NCBI GenBank assembly: GCA_947631235.1
Contig: CANRKO010000007.1
Coordinates: 1 to 64,000, forward strand
Reading direction: 5' to 3'
Length of the DNA: 64,000 nt
From: an uncultured Clostridia bacterium
Lineage (GTDB): Bacteria > Bacillota > Clostridia > UBA1381
Part shown: in pieces, positions 36,373 to 44,464 of the stretch
Layout of the letters: each line of letters begins with the position of its first letter
Position numbering within the stretch: the stretch's first letter is position 1
Translations under genes and position numbers: made by a program
Notes under the pieces: model-generated
Seen by the model: only the letters and a program-made list of their open reading frames with translations
Database searches by the model: none
Told to the model about the DNA's origin: nothing

Positions 36373-36583
36373 GTAGGGGCGACCCTCGCGGTCGCCCGTT
36401 TTAGTCGCGCATGGCGAGCGACCGCAAGGGTCGCCCCTACGGTGAGCCTCCCTTGTTAAAGGGAGGGGGACCGCCGAAGGCGGTGGAGGGATTCATTGTT
36501 AAAATCCAAAAGGAATCCCCCAGTCACGCTGCGCGTGACAGCCCCCTTTGACAAGGGGGCCTTTCGTAGAGTCGTCCCTACGG
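36373..36583. repeat. intergenic palindromic repeat, copy 2
   Basis: Same building blocks as at 18653, mostly inverted: TAGGGGCGACC with its complement around GTCGCGCATGGCGAGCGAC; CCTCCCTT GTTAAAGGGAGG; CCGCCGAAGGCGG; GGAGGGATT against AATCCCCC; AGTCACGCTGCGCGTGACA; GCCCCCTTTGACAAGGGGGC; and an outer GTAGAG/CTACGGG pair. It fills the whole gap between convergent genes and contains no reading frame. Confidence 0.75.
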
Positions 36584-36586
36584 GTA

Positions 36587-37417
36587 TTATCTTCTCTTTA
36601 TATATCTTTCCCTCAGCTTATCGAGATGCTCGTTATACGAATGCGACTTCATTCTTGGGAACGCCTTTATAAGTCTGTGCTGGAACAAATGCTTTTCCTC
36701 AACGATAGCCGCGTACTTCTTTTTAAGTTCCTCGGCGTTTTCGCTGTACTTACGCAGACGCTCCTTCGCTTCTTCGCTGTCGAATATTTCCTCGCCCTTC
36801 TCGGCGACAGCCTTCGCGCCGTCGTAAACCTTCTCGCCTATACCGTCAGACACTGCGCGTATCTTAGCCGCAAGCTCCTCCATACCGCGCATACGGCTCG
36901 TGAGGTGATTTATTGCCACTACCGTAACAACAACATCCGCGATAAACACAGCCGCAAGCACCGATATAATCGTCACGCCGAGCGCGAACGGTATCGCTTT
37001 CACAAGTCCGAGTATCGGCGGGTGGATAAGTTTCATAAGCGCGACGCATATCGCGCCCCACGCGAGCGAGAACAGCAGACAGATGTATCCTCCCAAATTA
37101 AGCGGCTGGTTTGAATAGTCCCACCAGCGCGCATGAAACAGCTTGTCGAGCGCAAAACCCGTCACAAGTTCAAGCGCGGAAGTGAGAATTACCGAGCCGA
37201 CAAACAAAAGCGGAATATTGTGCTCAAGCGGCGTAAGGCATATTACGACGATCGCGCCGCCCACGCCGTATATCGGGCATATCGGGCCGTTCAGAAAGCC
37301 GCTGTTCACAAACCGCTGCTCGACAAGTCCGCGGTATATTACCTCGATACACCAGCCGAGAAAGCCGTATATGAAGAACAGCGCGATTATTTCGTAAATC
37401 GTATACCCCAAAATCAT
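36587..37417 (-). CDS. CmpB-like membrane protein (putative ABC transporter type IV family)
   Basis: 276 residues. Residues 1-190 have about five membrane helices with family signature FIYGFLGWCIEVIYRG and LNGPICPIYGVGGAIV and WWDYSNQPLNLGGYICLLFS. A cytoplasmic coiled-coil-like tail (MEELAAKIRAVSDGIGEKV, EEAKERLRKYSENAEELKK) follows. The family is annotated as an ABC permease on thin grounds; no ATPase is adjacent. Lies 14 bases after the ClC gene. Confidence 0.8.
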   Translation of the reverse strand: MILGYTIYEIIALFFIYGFLGWCIEVIYRGLVEQRFVNSGFLNGPICPIYGVGGAIVVICLTPLEHNIPLLFVGSVILTSALELVTGFALDKLFHARWWDYSNQPLNLGGYICLLFSLAWGAICVALMKLIHPPILGLVKAIPFALGVTIISVLAAVFIADVVVTVVAINHLTSRMRGMEELAAKIRAVSDGIGEKVYDGAKAVAEKGEEIFDSEEAKERLRKYSENAEELKKKYAAIVEEKHLFQHRLIKAFPRMKSHSYNEHLDKLRERYIKRR

Positions 37418-37431
37418 GTTTATCCCTCCGT

Positions 37432-38700
37432 TTATTTTGTGCTTTTATCTATTTCCTCGCCGTCAAGCTTTGAGTAGACTATTTTCTGACTGTGGTAAAG
37501 TCCGTAGTAGCCCGACATCATATACGCCACTCCGGCGGCTATTGCGAACAGTACGAACCCCTGCGCGCCGAAAAGTTCCACGCTCAATATTATTGACGCC
37601 ACAGGGCAGTTTAAAACGCCGCAGAACATGGATATAAGTCCCAGCGCCGCGCCAAAACCCGGCGGCATACCGATAAGCCCCGCGATAAAGCAGCCGAACG
37701 TCGAGCCTATGAAGAACGTCGGCACTATCTCGCCGCCCTTAAAGCCCGACCCTATCGTTATCGCCGTGAACGCTATCTTGAGCGCCCACGCCCAGCCGTT
37801 TTCTATATGCGCAAACGTTACAGCCCTTGTTATCACATCCATACCCGAGCCGTTATAGTCGCGTGTTCCCGAAAGGTACGTAAGCGCGATAATCGCCGCG
37901 CCGCCGACCGCTATGCGGATGTACGGGTTTTTGAACCATATGCGCATGTACCTCGCGGTGTACTGCATGACGGTGCAGAATATTATGCTCAGTTCCGCGC
38001 ACAGCACGGCTATTAAAATCGTTCTGAGCATATTCACCGTCGTTACCTCCGGCACGAGCAATATCTGAAAACTCGTCGGTTCAAGTCCGAACATTGCCAC
38101 TATGATGTACGCGCTTATCGACGATATGAGACACGGCACAATTCCCGGGTAATACATATGTCCTATGCTCGATATGCCGAGCGCGAAAAACGCAGCTGTC
38201 ACGGGCGTTCCGAACAGCGCGGAGAACACCGCGCTCATGCCGCACATTATGACGATGTGCATGAACCGTTTTTCCGTTTTAAACAGCTTGCCCACGGCTG
38301 TGCCGATACTTCCGCCAAGCTGCAGCGCCGCGCCCTCACGTCCCGCGCTGCCACCGAACAAGTGCGTTATCGCGGTGCTTATGAATATTAGCGGCGATAT
38401 TATGAACGGCACGCCGTCGTGACTGCGTATCGAGTCTATTATGCTGTCCGTACCGCGGTTTTGGAGCATGTTCGTCTTTTTGTACAGCCACACTATCAAA
38501 AGACCGCCGACGGGCATTAAAAACACAAGATAATCGTATTTTAAAAACAGCGTGTCCGCGCCGTGCACTGCCGTGTGGAACACGGCTCCGACAATACCGC
38601 CCGCGATACCTATCACAGCCGATATTATTCCCCATTTTACAAAAACCCTCGTATATTCCAACGCGGAGCGCACTTTCTCCGATATAAGCTCCTTGTACAT
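37432..38700 (-). CDS. ClC family chloride channel or transporter
   Basis: 422 residues, about eleven hydrophobic segments. ClC selectivity regions are recognisable: GSAGREGAALQLGGSIGTA (GREGP-like with the gating Glu, Ala in place of Pro) and GGEIVPTFFIGSTFG near residue 320. No CBS domains. Mostly H+/anion exchangers in bacteria; the anion (chloride or fluoride) is not readable here. Probably co-transcribed with the CmpB-like gene downstream. Confidence 0.9.
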   Translation of the reverse strand: MYKELISEKVRSALEYTRVFVKWGIISAVIGIAGGIVGAVFHTAVHGADTLFLKYDYLVFLMPVGGLLIVWLYKKTNMLQNRGTDSIIDSIRSHDGVPFIISPLIFISTAITHLFGGSAGREGAALQLGGSIGTAVGKLFKTEKRFMHIVIMCGMSAVFSALFGTPVTAAFFALGISSIGHMYYPGIVPCLISSISAYIIVAMFGLEPTSFQILLVPEVTTVNMLRTILIAVLCAELSIIFCTVMQYTARYMRIWFKNPYIRIAVGGAAIIALTYLSGTRDYNGSGMDVITRAVTFAHIENGWAWALKIAFTAITIGSGFKGGEIVPTFFIGSTFGCFIAGLIGMPPGFGAALGLISMFCGVLNCPVASIILSVELFGAQGFVLFAIAAGVAYMMSGYYGLYHSQKIVYSKLDGEEIDKSTK

Positions 38701-38790
38701 TCAGTAAGCCCCCCAAGTCTTTCCTGATACATATTCTACCACACCGCGCCATTATTTTCAACCCCCGCGGAGCATACAAACATTTTATTC

Positions 38791-38816
38791 ATATTCCGCC
38801 GCCGATGTCATACAAT
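38791..38816 (+). promoter_or_regulatory. sigma-E-like sporulation promoter upstream of sipL
   Basis: TTCATATT as -35 (ATATT at 38791-38795), 13-base spacer and CATACAAT as -10 (38809-38816), matching the Bacillus/Clostridium mother-cell sigma-E consensus (ATATT, CATACAnT). The ATG of the SipL-like gene is 35 bases downstream behind TTGGAGG. Confidence 0.7.
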
Positions 38817-38850
38817 TTAATATATAGTAATTAAATTGGAGGACAAAGCT

Positions 38851-40392
38851 ATGGAATTGATTAAGGAAAACGTTACCGTAAATCAGGTGTGCTGCAAGGG
38901 TGAGGTCAAAACGCAGATTGACGAGGATATTATAGTGCCGGACGTAAAGCCGGACATACTTAAAATACTCCAGCTTGACGCGTCGGCGTGCGTCACGGAC
39001 AAAAGCGTGTCGGACGGCAGAGCGAGCGTGAACGGCAAAGTTCAGGTCAAAATACTTTACATACCCGACAGCGAGAGCGAAAATATAAAGAGCATTATTA
39101 CATCGTTCGACTTTTCGCAGAATATAGACAACAAAAATATCGGTCAGAATATGAAAGCACTCGTCACAGCGAACGTCGATAACGCGGAGTTTACGCTCAT
39201 AAACAGCCGCAAGCTGCGCGTCAAGCTCACTGTGTGTCTCGACTACGAAATCGTCGAGGAAAAGAACGTCGAAATCGCGGTCGATACATCGGGCTCGGAC
39301 AGTGCGGAGGTTCTTAAGGAAAGCGTGTCACTGCAAAACTGCGTGAGCCTTCGCGAGGAGGAATTTACGCTCAGCGACAGCATCGAAATCCCCTCCACAC
39401 AAACGGCAATTAACGAGATTTTAAAAACCGACGCGCGTATCACCGACGCGGAGTACAAGACGGTTACGGGCAAAATCGCGGCAAAGGGCGCGGCTGCCGT
39501 GTCCGTGCTTTACACCGACGACGAGAATAAGATACGTTTCATGGAAGCCGAGATACCGTTTACCGAGGTGTTCGACTGTCCCGACGCGGGCGACGACACC
39601 GTTTGCGACATCGACTACTGCGTGTCCGACATTCGCTGTGAAGCGCAGGAGGACGCCGACGGCGACAAGCGCGTCATATTTGTTGAGATAACCGTTATCG
39701 CGCAGATCAAGGCTGCGGACAACGTTGTTATCGACATAATAAGCGACTGCTACGAGCCGTACATGAACACGCAGCTTATCAAGGAGGAAACGGAGCTTGA
39801 AGAAATAATCGCGCGTCCGTCGGCGCAGAACACGATACGCGAGACGATTGAAGCGGGCGGCGACGCTCCGCAGGTGTCGGGCGTGTACGACGTTATAACA
39901 AAGCCGTGCGTCACAAGCACGCTCCTTAAAAACGGTCATTTGCAGGCGGAGGGTAAGATAGAGACGTATATCCTCTACCTCACCGACTCCCCCGACGCGC
40001 CCGTATACAGCATAAAGAGGGATATTCCGTTCAGCTACACGCTCGACGCGCGCGAGGACGGCGACGACCTTATAACGGAAATCAAGGCAGAGGTTAAGCA
40101 CACTGCGTACAACCTCAATATGGCGGGTGAAATCGAACTTAGGTGTATTCTGTCGCTCTGCGCCAATATAATGCGTAAGAGAAGAATTGACGTTATCGAC
40201 GACGTTGTTACGGATGAACTCCCCTCGGACTCCGGACGCGGGATAGTGATTTATTTCGTTCAGCCCGGCGACACGCTCTGGGAAATCGCCAAGCGTTACG
40301 CCGTGCCGCGTGACGCCGTGACCGGCTTTAACAACCTCTCCGACGGCGAAACCCCCGCCCCCGGCACAAGATTGTTTATCCCGGGAATGTAA
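38851..40392 (+). CDS. sipL: SipL-like spore-coat morphogenetic protein (DUF3794 + LysM)
   Basis: 513 residues from the ATG at 38851, eight bases after GGAGG. Three DUF3794 modules, each with an acidic Asp-rich strand and a hydrophobic strand (VKTQIDEDIIVPDVKPDILK near 25; FTLSDSIEIPSTQTAINEIL near 180; VYDVITKPCVTSTLL near 345), and a C-terminal LysM domain (IVIYFVQPGDTLWEIAKRYA ... LFIPGM). Clostridioides difficile SipL has the same layout and size and binds SpoIVA to encase the forespore. Cytoplasmic in the mother cell. The promoter agrees. Confidence 0.88.
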   Translation: MELIKENVTVNQVCCKGEVKTQIDEDIIVPDVKPDILKILQLDASACVTDKSVSDGRASVNGKVQVKILYIPDSESENIKSIITSFDFSQNIDNKNIGQNMKALVTANVDNAEFTLINSRKLRVKLTVCLDYEIVEEKNVEIAVDTSGSDSAEVLKESVSLQNCVSLREEEFTLSDSIEIPSTQTAINEILKTDARITDAEYKTVTGKIAAKGAAAVSVLYTDDENKIRFMEAEIPFTEVFDCPDAGDDTVCDIDYCVSDIRCEAQEDADGDKRVIFVEITVIAQIKAADNVVIDIISDCYEPYMNTQLIKEETELEEIIARPSAQNTIRETIEAGGDAPQVSGVYDVITKPCVTSTLLKNGHLQAEGKIETYILYLTDSPDAPVYSIKRDIPFSYTLDAREDGDDLITEIKAEVKHTAYNLNMAGEIELRCILSLCANIMRKRRIDVIDDVVTDELPSDSGRGIVIYFVQPGDTLWEIAKRYAVPRDAVTGFNNLSDGETPAPGTRLFIPGM

Positions 40393-40416
40393 TTCTAAAA
40401 GTAAGGACGATCCGCA

Positions 40417-40540
40417 AGACCCCCTCGCTGAGGGGGTCGAAATCTTTGATTTCGGGGGGTGCATGTTTTTCAGTATAATATAACACCCCCCAAAAGCCGC
40501 AAACGGCTTTTGACCCCCTCGGAGAGGGGGGCATACGTAA
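40417..40540. repeat. intergenic palindromic repeat, fragmentary copy 3
   Basis: GACCCCCTC GCT GAGGGGGTC, then CGAAATC TTT GATTTCG, then GGGGGGTG against CACCCCCC around a TATAATATAA stretch, AAAAGCCG CAAA CGGCTTTT, and again GACCCCCTCGGAGAGGGG. Only the flanking GACCCCCTC stem matches the copy at 18.8 kb, so relation to the other two is partial. Confidence 0.6.
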
Positions 40541-40565
40541 GAGCAGCCGCAGGGCTGCTCTTTTC
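40541..40565 (+). terminator. terminator of sipL
   Basis: GAGCAGCC GCAG GGCTGCTC followed by TTTTC; it overlaps the end of the opposing HTH gene by two bases. Confidence 0.65.
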
Positions 40566-40791
40566 AATCTCTAAATTCAAATAATTTTTTCAGCGGTATA
40601 TTTAAGGCGGCGGATATATCAATTAAGGTATTAACCGTACAAGACGAGGCTGCCGTTTCAATTCGTTGTATATAATTTCTGCTTATATTACTTTTTTCTG
40701 CCAACTGCTCCTGCGTCATGCCTCGTTCCTTGCGGTAATGAAGAATATTTAAGCCTATAGCTAACCAAGTGTCAAAATATTTACCGTTCAT
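40564..40791 (-). CDS. small XRE-type HTH regulator
   Basis: 75 residues. HTH_3 fold: LNILHYRKERGMTQEQLAEKSNISRNYIQRIE with a short helix after it (LIDISAALNIPLKKLFEF). No other domain. Divergent from the decayed SLOG-like gene, so it may have been its repressor, in the style of plasmid or prophage controllers. It opens the AT-richer island. Confidence 0.85.
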   Translation of the reverse strand: MNGKYFDTWLAIGLNILHYRKERGMTQEQLAEKSNISRNYIQRIETAASSCTVNTLIDISAALNIPLKKLFEFRD

Positions 40792-40874
40792 ATCCCTTTC
40801 ACCTCAAGTATTATTATATTTCAAAATAAGAATATTAACATCACACATATATTCATTAAATACACACAAATAGA

Positions 40875-40903
40875 TTGTATTTATGTCAAATAAGTGATAT
40901 AAT
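40875..40903 (+). promoter_or_regulatory. promoter upstream of the decayed SLOG-like gene
   Basis: TTGTAT, 17-base spacer ending AAGTGA, TATAAT; AT-rich surroundings. Start codon 64 bases downstream. Confidence 0.65.
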
Positions 40904-40967
40904 ACAAATAATATAGAAGTATTTGAAAATAAAATGATTGTAATATTGTAAATTTGGAGTGTATAAA

Positions 40968-41186
40968 ATGAGAAAAATATGCTGTTTCGCGGGACACAGT
41001 AATATAGGTTACAGTGAGAAAATACAAAAACAGGTTTATGATAAAGCGCACGAACTTGCCGTCAATTTTGGCGTAAAGGAATTTTGGGTGGGAAATTATG
41101 GCGGCGCATATAAAACTCTTGAACACGCAAGAAGAAAGAAACATATTAAAATTTTTAATTTGGGTGATTTGGTTGTGCAATATTGA
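40968..41186 (+). pseudogene. internally deleted SLOG (YpsA/DUF1273-like) protein
   Basis: 72 residues from the ATG at 40968 (GGAG eight bases before). The first 45 residues (MRKICCFAGHSNI... EFWVGNYG) look like the start of a SLOG-like family that begins with a CFxGHR motif and an FWVGNYG strand, and the last 25 (GGAYKTLEHARRKKHIKIFN) look like the end of the same family (conserved GGAYKTLEYA...IINL). Full proteins are about 150-190 residues, so roughly 90 residues are missing, apparently by in-frame loss between two GG repeats. Family assignment is from memory, not a search. Nucleotide/ligand-binding fold; function of the family is unclear. Confidence 0.6.
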
Positions 41187-41247
41187 ACGGTCGCGCAGCG
41201 ATAGGTGTCAGACACCGTTTCACCCGAGGGCGTGCTGTCCCATGGGG

Positions 41248-41276
41248 TTGCCTTTTTGCATCGGCTGTGGTATAAT
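41248..41276 (+). promoter_or_regulatory. promoter of the zinc-ribbon pseudogene
   Basis: TTGCCT, 17-base spacer, TATAAT; ribosome site GGAAGGAG before the ATG at 41312. Confidence 0.7.
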
Positions 41277-41311
41277 TTAAACAGTAAAATATTCGGAAGG
41301 AGCGTATAAAT

Positions 41312-41500
41312 ATGAGAAAGTGTATAAGATGCGGAGCGTAAACGGAGGAGGGTTTTTCGTTTACGGGCGGCGGAGGAAACGTGCTGCGTAAAAAGGGATT
41401 CAGCCTGAAAGCCGTTTACCCCAAAGCGGCGTTATGCCCCAAGTGCGGCGAGGTGTCGATTTATGTCGAGGACGAGGCTCTCGAAAAGCTGACGAAATGA
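41312..41500 (+). pseudogene. small zinc-ribbon protein with in-frame stop
   Basis: Reads MRKCIRCGA, then TAA at 41339-41341, then in the same frame TEEGFSFTGGGG...VYPKAALCPKCGEVSIYVED and ...LTK, ending at TGA 41498. CxxC pairs at both ends fit the common clostridial MKCIRCGAEM... zinc-ribbon family, which has Glu where the stop stands (GAA to TAA is one change). Strong promoter and ribosome site remain, suggesting recent inactivation, a suppressed stop or a sequencing error. Confidence 0.75.
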
Positions 41501-41614
41501 CAAAAATACATAAATTCGGGTGGTGGAGTATGTTTTAACTTAACACCCGAATTTATGAATTATGTCATACGAGTATATAAGTTAAAAGGGAGATTATAAA
41601 AGGAGGAACTTTTT

Positions 41615-42250
41615 ATGAAAAAGAAAGAACTATTTGCTGGTATTATTATCGGTTCTGCACTTACAGCAACAGGGGCATTTGCCGTACAATATGTTGCTAC
41701 GGATAACGCTTTCCCTGTGACATTAAATGGAAGTAGCGTAAACTTACAAGGATATAACATTGAAGGAAACACTTACTTTAAACTTCGTGATATTGCTGAC
41801 ACTATCGGTGGTTTCTCTGTAGGATTTGAGAATAATACCATTACTTTAACCACCGATAGTTATAATTCTCCGCAAGCAAATCGCGAAAGCGTTGTTTCAG
41901 GGTATGTCGGCGACAATAAATATTTTGTAGAAATTATGGGCGCAAGAACGACAAATGATAAAAACGGTAACCCCGTAATCATAGTAGAATACCGTTTTAC
42001 AAACAATAGTGATAAAAATACTTCCTTTTTGACCGCGATAAGTACAAATGCTTTCCAGAACCGCATACAATGCGAAACAACGTATATGCCTGATCTTAAT
42101 ATGAATGACTTGACAAAGATACAGCCGGGCGGAACAATATTAGTAGAACAAGCCTATAAATTATTTGATACTGCTAATGATGTAACTATAGAAGTGAGTA
42201 CATTGTTTAGTCTTGATGATAACATCGTTTCATGGTCTTTTGACATATAA
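41615..42250 (+). CDS. exported stalk-domain protein, paralogue of the 16.4-kb protein
   Basis: 211 residues. Signal/anchor FAGIIIGSALTATGAFAV, then stalk module PFxVTLNGSSVNLQGYNI, NTYFKLRDIADTIGGFSVGF and NNTITLTTD, very close to residues 1-83 of the 16430 gene. The rest (100 residues with MGARTTNDKNG, FTNNSDKNTSFLTAIST, TKIQPGGTILVEQAY) resembles a beta-sandwich for extracytoplasmic proteins, possibly a DUF5067-type domain; unsure. AT-rich codon use compared with the chromosomal paralogue. Confidence 0.7.
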   Translation: MKKKELFAGIIIGSALTATGAFAVQYVATDNAFPVTLNGSSVNLQGYNIEGNTYFKLRDIADTIGGFSVGFENNTITLTTDSYNSPQANRESVVSGYVGDNKYFVEIMGARTTNDKNGNPVIIVEYRFTNNSDKNTSFLTAISTNAFQNRIQCETTYMPDLNMNDLTKIQPGGTILVEQAYKLFDTANDVTIEVSTLFSLDDNIVSWSFDI

Positions 42251-42281
42251 AGAGGTAAACGAATAGTCAAGGAGAAATAAA

Positions 42282-42780
42282 ATGAGCGATCCGAATTACA
42301 TAAAATGCCATATTTACACTATGGACGGCACTGTTAAAGATTACGACATAAACCCAGACAGCTTTTCGTTCGATTACATGAAATATCTCTACAAGGGCGA
42401 GTTGTATTTTCAAGAGCAACTAAAGAACGGGAAAACCGACAACAAGGTAATATATAAAGAGGATTTTGACGGGCTTGTTAAAGGGGTTCGTTGCCCGAAA
42501 TGCGGGCGTCAATCAATATCTTTTCAACGTGAGCAATCCTATAATATAGGCACTCATACAAATAAAGTATATGTTGTACCTGCAAAAAAAATCTCATAGT
42601 TGTGTTTACTGGATTTTAATAGGTTGGTGGTGGAAACCCATATATTGGATATGTATAGGTTGGTGGTACCAGCCGTTGTTCGGTCGCAGAAACAAGGGCG
42701 GCATAGGCTTTAATGCCAACAAAACAATAAATCATACTGTAGCAGTGTGCCAAAGCTGCGGGCATACGTGGAAAGTATAA
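42282..42780 (+). pseudogene. zinc-ribbon membrane-like protein split by a frameshift at an A8 run
   Basis: The frame from 42282 runs to a TAG at 42597 and contains the first CxxC (VRCPKCGRQSISFQREQS). The next frame takes over at once: SHSCVYWILIGWWWKPIYW, CIGWWYQPLFG..., NANKTINHTVAVCQSCGHTW with the second CxxC and ends at 42780. The junction is a run of eight A at 42584-42591; seven A would make one frame of about 165 residues with two halves of a zinc ribbon around Trp-rich membrane segments. Either decay, slippage-controlled expression or a base-call error. Confidence 0.72.
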
Positions 42781-42807
42781 TAATACATATTCTGGGAGGA
42801 TTATCAA

Positions 42808-42885
42808 ATGGGGTTTATGGAATTACGATATAGCAAAGTTCGCGAAAACCCATCCGAAACCCAAAGCGACAGCGAGCCGTTGTGA
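42808..42885 (+). CDS. 25-residue ORF at the start of an element remnant
   Basis: MGFMELRYSKVRENPSETQS... stop after SEPL. Ribosome site GGGAGG is eleven bases upstream. I do not recognise a family; the position just ahead of the replication-initiator-like gene resembles short leader ORFs of integrative elements. Could be non-functional. Confidence 0.35.
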   Translation: MGFMELRYSKVRENPSETQSDSEPL

Positions 42886-43095
42886 GCGCGCTTGCAAGCG
42901 AACAGACGAGCCGAGCGACGGTTTCGTGTGGAGAAGGAGCAGTACGCGACACGGGATACTCATAAAAAACCCAAAGCAAGTAATCGGCGTTAAGACGGCA
43001 CGTTTACAAGCCGTTAGCCGATACGCAGCGACGGCTTTTTGTGAAAAAGGAGGCGCAACGGAGCGTTTGAGCGCTGACTTTTATGCAAATAAAAA

Positions 43096-43127
43096 GTCGG
43101 CGCGAACGCTGCGACGTTCGCGCCGAC
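43096..43127. promoter_or_regulatory. 13-bp perfect hairpin in the element leader
   Basis: GTCGGCGCGAACG and its complement with a six-base loop (CTGCGA). On the minus strand it is followed by TTTTTATTTG and would terminate leftward transcripts; on the plus strand it has no T-run. It lies between the short leader ORF and the RepA-like gene. An origin or conjugation-related structure is an alternative. Confidence 0.5.
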
Positions 43128-43221
43128 GTGGTGCGGGTGTTCTTACAGAACCTTGCAAAATATGGCTAAAAAAAGGGTTTTAGGCAGTCAACAGATAGTG
43201 ACAACTAAATATTTTTTACTG

Positions 43222-43254
43222 AAAAATCACGAAAAGAAAAATCGTGGTTTTTTT
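43222..43254 (+). terminator. leader hairpin before the RepA-like gene
   Basis: AAAAATCACGA pairs with TCGTGGTTTTT (one G-T pair) over nine bases and runs into TTTTTTT, 25 bases before the gene's start. It could attenuate transcription into the gene. Confidence 0.55.
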
Positions 43255-43278
43255 ATTACGAAAAAGGAGGAAATTGAA

Positions 43279-44103
43279 ATGTCAGTATTCAGAATAGAGA
43301 AAAACAAAAATTATACGGTAATGTCGAATTACCACTTGCGCGACAAAAATCTGTCGTTAAAAGCAAAGGGACTGCTATCGCAGATGCTTTCTTTGCCGGA
43401 GGATTGGGATTATACCCTGCGAGGTCTTGCGGCAATAAATAAGGAAAGTGTGGACGCAATCAGAACGGCGGTGCTCGAATTGGAGCGAGCCGGATATATC
43501 AACCGCCGTCAGACACGCGACAGCCGCGGGCGTATGTCTGCGAGTGAATATACTATTTATGAAACTCCGCGTGAGTCATCTTCCGAGTCGGACAATCCGA
43601 CATCGCCGAAACCGATACGGCAAAAGTCAACGTCGGAAAATCCAACGGAAATAAATAAAGAAATATCAAGTAAAGATAAACAAAATAAAGAAGTATTAAA
43701 TACTCAATCAAATCCTATCCGTAAAAATTTGATTGATGGGATTGACGCTTACACAAAATTGATTAAGCAAAATATTGATTATGATATTCTTTGTGAAAGC
43801 CACTCCAAATCAGAGATTGACGAAATTGTAGATTTGATTGCCGAAACAGTATGTACATCACGAAAGAGAATACGAGTCGCGGGCGAGGATTATCCGGCTG
43901 ACGCTGTACGGTCAAGGTTGCTGAAACTCGACAGTTCTCATATCGAATATGTACTGGAATGTCTTCGCAGGAATACGACGCAGGTTCACAATATACGGCA
44001 ATATACACTGACCGCACTGTTCAACGCGCCGATAACCATAAACAGATATTATTCCGCAAAGGTGAATCACGATTTGTACGGAGGGCATGATGAGCAGGTA
44101 TAA
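43279..44103 (+). CDS. RepA-like replication initiator/HTH protein of integrative elements
   Basis: 274 residues from the ATG at 43279, eight bases after AAGGAGG. N-terminal winged helix SNYHLRDKNLSLKAKGLLSQML and SVDAIRTAVLELERAGYINRR, as in helix-turn-helix and RepA N-terminal proteins on ICEs and plasmids; a Ser/Thr/Asn linker; C-terminal DUF6017-like domain (YTKLIKQNIDYDILC ... IRQYTLTALFNAPIT). Expected to bind element DNA for replication or control. The stop overlaps the next start by 17 bases. Confidence 0.75.
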   Translation: MSVFRIEKNKNYTVMSNYHLRDKNLSLKAKGLLSQMLSLPEDWDYTLRGLAAINKESVDAIRTAVLELERAGYINRRQTRDSRGRMSASEYTIYETPRESSSESDNPTSPKPIRQKSTSENPTEINKEISSKDKQNKEVLNTQSNPIRKNLIDGIDAYTKLIKQNIDYDILCESHSKSEIDEIVDLIAETVCTSRKRIRVAGEDYPADAVRSRLLKLDSSHIEYVLECLRRNTTQVHNIRQYTLTALFNAPITINRYYSAKVNHDLYGGHDEQV

Positions 44104-44464
44104 ACGACTGACACCCGATACATATCGTAGCGTGAACGCAGTCATAAAGCAGTATTGCTGCAACTATTATGACGGCAACTGCATTCTGTTTGACAACGGC
44201 TATCCTTGCATTTGCCATCAGAGTATTTCATATTCGCTACTATGTAAATGGTTTCGTGATAATGTGTTGCCGAATGACAGGAAATTATACGGCGAATTGC
44301 TTATAGCCGAAAATCGCAAAAAGTGTTCTGTCTGCGAAAGATATTTTATCGCCAACTCTAACCGAGCGAAATATTGCTCGGATTGCCAAAAACGTATTAT
44401 TCGGCTGCAGGCGGCGCAGCGCAAGAGGAAACAGCGGGAAATGTCACGGTTTAGAGTGGTTTAG
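44087..44464 (+). CDS. Cys-rich VLP domain protein
   Basis: 125 residues (a second ATG follows one codon later). Cys cluster in the first half (KQYCCNYYDGNCILFDNGYP, CICHQ) and a zinc-finger-like pair later (KKCSVCERYFI ... KYCSDCQK), ending in a basic tail. This is the Cys-rich VLP family found on ICEs of Firmicutes next to RepA-like genes; function unknown. Its last 26 bases belong to a 107-base direct repeat that recurs at 45541. Confidence 0.75.
   Translation: MMSRYKRLTPDTYRSVNAVIKQYCCNYYDGNCILFDNGYPCICHQSISYSLLCKWFRDNVLPNDRKLYGELLIAENRKKCSVCERYFIANSNRAKYCSDCQKRIIRLQAAQRKRKQREMSRFRVV

Noticed and set aside
41205-41220. Palindrome GGTGTCAGACACC as another copy of the repeated word
   Set aside because: It resembles other REP-like words but does not match TTTAGTGTCCCC and occurs once as far as I could see.
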